Source: Ruminococcus bromii (lineage in GTDB: Bacteria; Bacillota; Clostridia; Oscillospirales; Acutalibacteraceae). Taken from it: DNA of 64,000 nt. Under the pieces are notes generated by a model, which searched no databases, was not told the origin of the DNA, and was given only the letters and a program-made list of their open reading frames with translations. This document shows, piece by piece, positions 59,088 to 64,000 of the stretch (position 1 is the stretch's first letter; each line of letters opens with the position of its first letter). A program made the translations under genes and the position numbers. The stretch is from NCBI RefSeq assembly GCF_002834225.1, contig NZ_NNSR01000074.1:1-64000 (forward strand). Reading direction: 5' to 3'.

Positions 59088-60553
59088 CAGTCTGTACCCT
59101 CCATAATTTCGTCAAAAATGATACTTGCAACAATTGCCGCACTTCTTGCCTCAACAAGGTCGGAATTGATTTCGTACTTTTCTGCAAACAGTTCACTCAT
59201 AATCTCGTGAATCTGCTTACTGCTTTCTTCATATTTTTCAGGCTTTGGAAGAACAAAATATGCGTCCTGCAAAATCTCTCTGATTTTTGAACGACAGCCG
59301 TGTGGCATGGTCTTGCCCTCAACAGGGCGGTAAACAGGTTCTTCACCAAGAGTTCTTCTGCCGAATTTGTTTATTTTATCCGTAATATCAAGAGCGGCTG
59401 TTCTTGAATAAACAAGCGCCTCAAGGAGCGAGTTACTTGCAAGACGGTTCGCACCGTGAACACCTGTGTGCGAGCACTCTCCTGCGGCATACAAGCCCTC
59501 AACGGTTGTGCGTGAATGAAGGTCAACATCAATACCGCCCATAAGGTAATGCTGGCACGGAAATACAGGGATTCTGTCCTTTGTAATGTCAACGCCCTCT
59601 TCAAGGCATCTTTCATAAATCATCGGAAAACGATTTCTTACAAAATCAGCCGGCTTGTGGGTTATGTCAAGATAGAAATTCTCGCTGTTTGTCTTGATTG
59701 ATTCAAGCATAACCGCATTTGAAACAACATCTCTCGGAGCAAGCTCTCCTCTGCTGTCATAATTTGAGGCAAATCTCTCGCCGTTGCAGTTGAGCAGAAC
59801 CGCACCCTCACCACGAACAGCCTCACTTATAAGAAAACGCTCTCTGCCATGATCAGCCGCAAATGCTGTCGGGTGAAACTGTATTCTCGAAAGATTTTTA
59901 ATTCTTGCACCAAGCATATATGCAAACGCAATGCCGTCACCTGTTGCAATTGCAGAGTTGGTTGTGTATTTATAAACTCTGCCGATACCGCCTGTTGCAA
60001 GCAGACAGTAGTTACAGCCGTAGTGAAGCTTTTCACCGTTTCTCAAAATGCTTATATAAAAACCGTTCAGCACCTTGTCAATTGAATAAACAAGAGCGTT
60101 GTCACACACGGTAACATTTTTTAGCTGAGTAACCTTTGCGATAAGTCCGTCAACAATTGCCTTGCCTGTTGAATCCTTATGATGAACAATTCTGTTTCTG
60201 CTGTGACCTGCCTCAAGAGTTTTGCACATTGTGCCGTCCTCGTTAAGGTCAAAATCAACACCGAGGTCTTTTATTTTAAGAACATCCGAAGGACCTTCGG
60301 TAACAAGCTTTTCAACAGCGGAAAGAGTATTTTTATACTTTCCCGCAATCAATGTATCCGTAATATGCAGCTTGTAGCTGTCGTGAACCGTATCAAGCAC
60401 ACACGCAACACCACCCTGCGCAAGAGAGCTGTTTGAAAGCTGAAGTTCACGCTTTGAAACAAGAAGAATATTCACGCTTTCGGGAAAATTAAGTGCCGCA
60501 TAAAGTCCTGCCGCACCTGTGCCAACGATTACAACATCAAATTTCTTATCCAT
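59087..60553 (-). CDS. nadB: L-aspartate oxidase
   Basis: 488 residues from the ATG at 60553 (AAAGGA 8 nt upstream). FAD-binding VVIVGTGAAGLYAAL, SSLAQGG, the RFHPTA-type motif QFHPTAFA, and active-site region MGGIDVDLHSRTTVEGLYAAGECSHTGVHGANRLASNSLLE (key parts: YAAGE and HGANRLASNSLLE) identify NadB. In an anaerobe fumarate would replace oxygen as acceptor. It is translationally coupled to nadC. Confidence 0.95.
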   Translation of the reverse strand: MDKKFDVVIVGTGAAGLYAALNFPESVNILLVSKRELQLSNSSLAQGGVACVLDTVHDSYKLHITDTLIAGKYKNTLSAVEKLVTEGPSDVLKIKDLGVDFDLNEDGTMCKTLEAGHSRNRIVHHKDSTGKAIVDGLIAKVTQLKNVTVCDNALVYSIDKVLNGFYISILRNGEKLHYGCNYCLLATGGIGRVYKYTTNSAIATGDGIAFAYMLGARIKNLSRIQFHPTAFAADHGRERFLISEAVRGEGAVLLNCNGERFASNYDSRGELAPRDVVSNAVMLESIKTNSENFYLDITHKPADFVRNRFPMIYERCLEEGVDITKDRIPVFPCQHYLMGGIDVDLHSRTTVEGLYAAGECSHTGVHGANRLASNSLLEALVYSRTAALDITDKINKFGRRTLGEEPVYRPVEGKTMPHGCRSKIREILQDAYFVLPKPEKYEESSKQIHEIMSELFAEKYEINSDLVEARSAAIVASIIFDEIMEGTD

Positions 60554-60691
60554 TTCCAAGTTCCTTTGAAAAAATTTTATCTATTACACACGGCATCACA
60601 CAAAATACCGTTTACAAATTTGTACCTGTATATTATACTACTAATTGTAAGATTAGTAAATACAGTAAATAATTTTGAAAGGGCGATTATT

Positions 60692-60877
60692 ATGGCTGAA
60701 AATACAATTCCGAACGATCCGATGATTCTTTTAAGCTTTGTTAATACAAAGCTGCGTGATTTCTACCCCAGCCTTGATAAAATGTGTGACGATCTCGGTT
60801 GCAGTAAAGAAGAAATTGAAAACAAGCTTTCTGCAATTGACTACAAATACAACGCAGAACTCAATAAATTTGTCTGA
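60692..60877 (+). CDS. Small DUF4250 protein
   Basis: 61 residues from the ATG at 60692; an upstream in-frame extension is A/T-rich leader without homology. The segment NDPMILLSFVNTKLRDFYPS with a following CDDLGCSKEEIENKL helix matches DUF4250, small helical proteins common in clostridia with no known role. Confidence 0.85.
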   Translation: MAENTIPNDPMILLSFVNTKLRDFYPSLDKMCDDLGCSKEEIENKLSAIDYKYNAELNKFV

Positions 60878-60921
60878 CAGCAAAGGAAAGTCCGTTTTAT
60901 CGTACACCTCATTTGATATGA

Positions 60922-60949
60922 TTAACATATAGGATATCCCATATGTTAA
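60922..60949. promoter_or_regulatory. 28-bp near-perfect palindrome next to a ribosome site
   Basis: TTAACATAT (60922-60930) and ATATGTTAA (60941-60949) flank AGGATATCCC; the whole is palindromic except one base pair. The downstream arm runs into the AAGGAGG of the acidic protein gene, so it may block translation or be an operator. Confidence 0.6.
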
Positions 60950-60961
60950 GGAGGAAATTTT

Positions 60962-61150
60962 ATGGGCATTTTCGATTTTGAACGATTGTTTGATTTAAAC
61001 CATGACGGAATGCTTGATCCGCTTGAAAAAGGTCTTGAATTCACCGTGATTGAAGATATTATGAATGATGACGAAGATGAAGATAATGACGACTTGTTTT
61101 CGTCTGATTTAGATGATGAATTTGACACGGATTTCGGCGATGATTTCTGA
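60962..61150 (+). CDS. Small acidic protein with an EF-hand-like loop
   Basis: 62 residues, over a third Asp/Glu. The segment DLNHDGMLDPLEKG has the D-x-N/D-x-D-G-x-L-D/E-x-x-E spacing of a calcium loop. A strong TAAGGAGG ribosome site is 7-8 nt upstream. No signal peptide. Function unknown; calcium binding is inference from the loop. Confidence 0.7.
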   Translation: MGIFDFERLFDLNHDGMLDPLEKGLEFTVIEDIMNDDEDEDNDDLFSSDLDDEFDTDFGDDF

Positions 61151-61184
61151 TTTTATTCAGCAAACAATTTAATCTTCAAGCAAA

Positions 61185-61232
61185 AAGCGAGATGAATTTT
61201 TCGATTGAATTCATCTCGCTTATATTTTTATT
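61185..61232. terminator. Bidirectional terminator
   Basis: Perfect 14-bp arms (61185-61198, 61208-61221) with a 9-nt loop and T-rich right flank, between convergent genes. Confidence 0.85.
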
Positions 61233-61253
61233 TATCGTGATTCTGTTCAAGCG

Positions 61254-61652
61254 TTACAGCTTGTAATTGTCCATAACCTTTTCCAAGGTCATGTAATCAT
61301 CATCGGAAATTTTATACACGGTTGAATTGTCTTTGTCAACACAGATTTTGTCAGCACCGCCGACACGAATATTGTGGGTAACAATTCCGTCTTTGCGTGT
61401 TTCAATAAGGATTCCACCGTCAAACTCACCGCTTGTACCGCCTGTTTCGGCTGATTGCAGAATATTCTTGACCGTCTTGAAATCAACCTCGCCAAGCACG
61501 GCGGTTGACTCGTCAGACATTACGACGGTTATTTCATCAACATCGGAAAAATTAACCTTGTCTGTAATTTTCGTATCACCGCAACCGCAAAGCATTACCG
61601 CAACGGATAACATCATCACAAAAGCCAAGCAAACCGCTCTGAATTTTTTCAT
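61254..61652 (-). CDS. Small lipoprotein of unknown function
   Basis: 132 residues. Lipobox LCGC (Cys at about residue 24) after a hydrophobic signal. The remaining 108 residues form a compact alpha/beta-looking domain with ADKICVDKDNSTVYKISDDDY near the end. I do not recognise the family. Convergent with the acidic protein gene. Confidence 0.75.
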   Translation of the reverse strand: MKKFRAVCLAFVMMLSVAVMLCGCGDTKITDKVNFSDVDEITVVMSDESTAVLGEVDFKTVKNILQSAETGGTSGEFDGGILIETRKDGIVTHNIRVGGADKICVDKDNSTVYKISDDDYMTLEKVMDNYKL

Positions 61653-61735
61653 ATATTCTCCCCCACAACTATTGATTATGAGAAAAGTATAAATAATAAT
61701 TTTCGCAAAGTCAACATCTCTGCAAAAAATGTCGA

Positions 61736-61764
61736 TTGATATAATCCAACTTTTATGTTAAAAT
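61736..61764 (+). promoter_or_regulatory. Promoter of the 286-residue membrane-protein gene
   Basis: TTGATA (61736-61741) and TAAAAT (61759-61764), 17-nt spacer, 31 nt before the start. Confidence 0.6.
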
Positions 61765-61794
61765 TTGGATATCAAAATATTTTCGGAGAACATT

Positions 61795-62655
61795 ATGAAA
61801 AATGTGGTTAAAAACGAGTTGGAAAGTGTAAAAGCCGAAAATAATTGGCTTATCCGTCAATGGAAACATCATCCTATAAAAATGATATTACGCATTTTAG
61901 CTGTAGTTGCGGCTGTTTTTACAGCTCTGTTTGTAGGCGGTCTTTCAACAGCACTGTTAAACAAAATCGGATATAGCGCAATAAAAAGCATAGTCTTTAT
62001 AGCATATAATAAATGGGCAGGCTTTGCATTCGATGCAATATTTGGAATACTGTTTGTCGTATTTTTAATAATATTTGTTGCCTTAGTCGAAGTGATTTCA
62101 GACGCAGTACTATTAAAGAGAGGTAAACATTTAGAATCGAAAGGAGAAAGCTCTTTTGCTGAAAAAGAAATTGAAGAAGAACAATCCGACAAAAAATATG
62201 ATAAAATTGCAAAGGCTGTATTGATTGCAATCCCGATAGTCACAATTTTGATTTTTCTCGGAAGTGTTTATGTATCTACATTTAACTCCACTGTTTTTAC
62301 CAATGATACGATAATAGAAAAGTCGCCGTTTAATCCGTCGGGAACGGAATACAACTATTCCGACATTGCAAAAATTGAGATTGATAACAAAGACGGCAGC
62401 AATTTATACCTTGACTTACATATGAAAAACGGCGATACCGTAACAGTTGACTACAGTGGCGAAACCGATTCCGACAACGAAAAATATACCGACTATCCCG
62501 AGGCATTCATAAAAGATTTTCTGAACAATTCCCATAACAAAAATATTCCAGTAACATTCAATTGCACATACGAAGATGTCACCGCATATAACTTCAACGA
62601 TGAATCCCTCACTTATATTAAAGAAATTTTTGAAGACAATAAAAAGAGTAAATAA
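61795..62655 (+). CDS. Membrane protein of unknown function
   Basis: 286 residues from the ATG at 61795 (CGGAGA upstream). Three hydrophobic segments (about 33-53, 70-105 as one long or two short helices, 145-168), a charged cytoplasmic loop (EKEIEEEQSDKKYDK) and a C-terminal soluble part of about 115 residues with a PH-like beta pattern (YSDIAKIEIDNKDGSNLYLD). Monocistronic. No function assigned. Confidence 0.75.
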   Translation: MKNVVKNELESVKAENNWLIRQWKHHPIKMILRILAVVAAVFTALFVGGLSTALLNKIGYSAIKSIVFIAYNKWAGFAFDAIFGILFVVFLIIFVALVEVISDAVLLKRGKHLESKGESSFAEKEIEEEQSDKKYDKIAKAVLIAIPIVTILIFLGSVYVSTFNSTVFTNDTIIEKSPFNPSGTEYNYSDIAKIEIDNKDGSNLYLDLHMKNGDTVTVDYSGETDSDNEKYTDYPEAFIKDFLNNSHNKNIPVTFNCTYEDVTAYNFNDESLTYIKEIFEDNKKSK

Positions 62656-62809
62656 AATGCATACATAACCAAAACAAGCGGCAGAACTTAATCTGTCGCT
62701 TGTAATTATCATATATTCTTTTTTTTCGGGTTACCCCAACTATTGACATTGAGCCATAAAAAAGTTAATAAGTAAAATCGACAAACCCCTTACGAGATTT
62801 GTCGATTTT

Positions 62810-62894
62810 TGGTGGGAGAAGATGGATTCGAACCATCGAAGCGAAACGCAACAGATTTACAGTCTGCCCCCTTTGGCCACTCGGGAATTCTCCC
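62810..62894 (-). tRNA. tRNA-Tyr(GTA)
   Basis: 85 nt including encoded CCA; acceptor GGGAGAA/TTCTCCC, anticodon loop around GTA (CTGTAAA), and a long variable arm as for tyrosine tRNAs in bacteria. Confidence 0.95.
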
Positions 62895-62944
62895 ATATTA
62901 AGTTTTCAAAAATCGAAGCCTACTGCCTAAACAGTAGGCTTCAA

Positions 62945-63020
62945 TGGAGCTGGTGGACGGACTTGAACCCCCGACCTGCTGATTACAAATCAGCTGCTCT
63001 ACCAACTGAGCTACACCAGC
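62945..63020 (-). tRNA. tRNA-Thr(TGT)
   Basis: 76 nt including CCA; acceptor GCTGGTG/CACCAGC, anticodon loop TTTGTAA, so TGT. It is 50 nt upstream of tRNA-Tyr and shares its promoter. Confidence 0.95.
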
Positions 63021-63071
63021 AAATTAAGCTTTTCGCTCCTGTGCTTGCTCTGTAATTTCGAGTGCTTATAT

Positions 63072-63100
63072 AATATATCACATTCTTCGTCATTTGTCAA
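63072..63100 (-). promoter_or_regulatory. Promoter P1 of the tRNA-Thr/Tyr genes
   Basis: Minus-strand TTGACA (63100-63095) and TATATT (63077-63072), 17-nt spacer, with an A/T-rich upstream element. Confidence 0.8.
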
Positions 63101-63177
63101 CACTTTTTTCAAACTTTTTTAAAATTTTTTGAAGTGTTTTCATTTTTGAAGATGCCCTCGAATGAGTCAGCTTGATT

Positions 63178-63206
63178 ATTATATCATCCTCAGCCACATT
63201 CGTCAA
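63178..63206 (-). promoter_or_regulatory. Second upstream promoter P2
   Basis: Minus-strand TTGACG (63206-63201) and TATAAT (63183-63178), 17-nt spacer, also behind an A/T-rich tract. It resembles P1 (TTGAC[AG]AATG start), as if the tRNA promoter had been duplicated. No gene lies between P2 and P1. Confidence 0.65.
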
Positions 63207-63270
63207 GAGTTTTTTTAAAATTTTCTTTACGGTTGGCAAGGTTCTTCGGCTTCTGGGCAGAACAAAACTA

Positions 63271-63292
63271 AATGCACCCGTAATGCACCCGT
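63271..63292. repeat. 11-bp tandem duplication
   Basis: AATGCACCCGT occurs twice back to back in the otherwise featureless stretch 63207-63344. Confidence 0.8.
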
Positions 63293-63344
63293 AAAATGTG
63301 TCACGCTTTTATCCTGTAGCCGCAGATTTGATTTCAAGCCAACA

Positions 63345-63391
63345 TAAAAAGCCGGCGAGACAGTTTAATTTGCGTACTGTCTTGCCGACTT
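63345..63391 (-). terminator. Terminator of the dockerin enzyme gene
   Basis: 15-nt arms (63377-63391 and 63349-63363) with two mismatches or wobbles around a 13-nt loop, then T residues on the minus strand, 35 nt past the stop. Confidence 0.8.
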
Positions 63392-63425
63392 GTGTTTTTA
63401 CTTATTTACACTTTTCAAAAAATGA

Positions 63426-64000
63426 TTACCATGTGCCGACATAAGCATGACCCTGTGAGTCATACTGCGACTCTGTATAATAATTGAGCGAAGTGCCGTC
63501 AAAACCGATATCAATGGTCTGACTCGAACCGTTTGTGAAAATAATGTAATTAACAGTGTTCGGAACTTCAACCGAGTAAACCTTCTGACCGTAATCATTT
63601 GTGTTGAGATATGTCATTGCAACGCCCGGCCATGATTTTGTAGATGTACCGTCGTCAGCCCATGAGTAGCAGTAGAGTGTACCATCCCAGTTGAGTGAAT
63701 CCGTAAACTTAACTGTGAAGGTTGATGACGGAGTGGTTGTAGGCTCTGTAACAGGAGCTGTTGTTGCAGGAACGGTTGTCGGAGCAACTGTCGGCTCTTC
63801 TGTTGCAGGCTCAGTCACGGGAGCGGTTGTCGGAGTAACCTCCGGCTCATAGTAAGTGCCTACATTCGCATAACCGTCAAGCTTTGCGGCATACGTCTGA
63901 ATGTATGTTGCATCTTTAATGCTTACGATATTATTCTCGCCGTCAGCGTCACATCTTGCGGCTGCGATAAGAGCCTTGTCTGAGAGCGTTGTAAGCTTTA
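63426..64000 (-). CDS. C-terminal part of a dockerin- and CBM26-bearing secreted protein
   Basis: Incomplete: the 5' part lies beyond the window. In frame from the edge: a dockerin half with the calcium loop DADGENNIVSIKDATYI, which closes with YAAKLDGY, then a Thr/Pro/Glu spacer (TTAPVTEPATEEP), then a CBM26-type starch-binding module ending at the stop (NWDGTLYCYSWADDG, SWPGVAM, NYIIFTNGS). The missing N-terminus is probably an amylase or pullulanase. The dockerin should plug into a cohesin such as those of the scaffoldins at 20890-28811. Confidence 0.85.
   Translation of the reverse strand, partial: KLTTLSDKALIAAARCDADGENNIVSIKDATYIQTYAAKLDGYANVGTYYEPEVTPTTAPVTEPATEEPTVAPTTVPATTAPVTEPTTTPSSTFTVKFTDSLNWDGTLYCYSWADDGTSTKSWPGVAMTYLNTNDYGQKVYSVEVPNTVNYIIFTNGSSQTIDIGFDGTSLNYYTESQYDSQGHAYVGTW

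Noticed and set aside
63207..63344. Mobile-element end suggested by the 11-bp tandem repeat near tRNA genes
   Set aside because: No integrase, transposase or matching second att-like copy is seen in the window.

Overview
The window reads as chromosome of a low-GC, spore-forming, starch-degrading gut clostridium (Oscillospiraceae), most like Ruminococcus bromii or a close relative. This is inferred from gene content, not from a marker gene. The evidence is a sporulation sigma factor (SigG), the spore protein YtfJ, the clostridial order scpA-scpB-DUF2953-ytfJ-dacF-rluB, and a set of cell-surface starch-binding, cohesin and dockerin proteins of the kind that build amylosomes. I see no phage, insertion sequence or CRISPR array.

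Layout. 1-130: 5' part of tRNA-Val (minus) and its promoter. 202-3161 (minus): Hsp33, a methyltransferase, a YerC-type TrpR-like repressor and sigG. 3291-7377 (plus): a self-operated YtrA/GntR-type regulator with a two-gene ABC exporter, then a ProXp-type editing protein. 7470-11634 (minus): three secreted or surface proteins, one with its wall-sorting signal out of frame and one with fibronectin-like repeats, two of which are nearly identical. 11728-15031 (minus): a biotin-dependent three-gene carboxyltransferase set (12S-like, 1.3S-like, 5S-like). 15160-20442 (minus): M50 protease, condensin subunits and sporulation/wall genes. 20479-20797: rpmB. 20835-28885 (minus): four separate surface-protein genes, each with its own promoter and terminator, ending with a 1191-residue scaffoldin carrying four X25-like modules and two cohesins. 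28967-36282 (minus): galE, cyclophilin, then alr-polA-phosphatase-rimI-tsaD. 36482-38887 (plus): putP and xpt. 38895-39393: tRNA-Leu, a tRNA-Leu remnant, a 38-bp perfect palindrome and terminators. 39426-52979 (minus): catabolic cluster and an orphan membrane sensor. 53211-58217 (plus): a two-component system with an accessory protein, a Fem-type ligase and a PHP phosphoesterase. 58248-60553 (minus): nadC and nadB. 60692-62655: small proteins, a lipoprotein and a membrane protein. 62810-63206 (minus): tRNA-Tyr and tRNA-Thr with two promoters. 63345-64000 (minus): the C-terminal end of a dockerin/CBM26 enzyme.

The most notable system is the minus-strand cluster 39426-51818. It encodes a reductive pyrimidine catabolic route that appears complete on paper. 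PreA-like dihydropyrimidine dehydrogenase, dihydropyrimidinase and an M20 N-carbamoyl-beta-alanine amidohydrolase would give beta-alanine. A class III aminotransferase and an iron-type alcohol dehydrogenase would convert it to malonate semialdehyde and then 3-hydroxypropionate, acting as electron sinks. The cluster carries its own ABC importer, a PucR regulator and a cytidylate-kinase-like protein. Its substrate-binding protein appears to be circularly permuted. Its dehydrogenase keeps the DPD-type N-terminal iron-sulfur region but lacks the flavin/NADPH module. A 14-bp palindrome occurs both upstream of the first gene and upstream of the dihydropyrimidinase gene. A terminator-like hairpin sits directly before the transporter genes, leaving no room for an ordinary promoter.

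The second theme is the amylosome-like surface layer. Four intact proteins share an unusual [AV]VQTG-hydrophobic-basic C-terminus in place of LPxTG, and the frameshifted gene has a VPTG version. A dockerin enzyme lies at the right edge.
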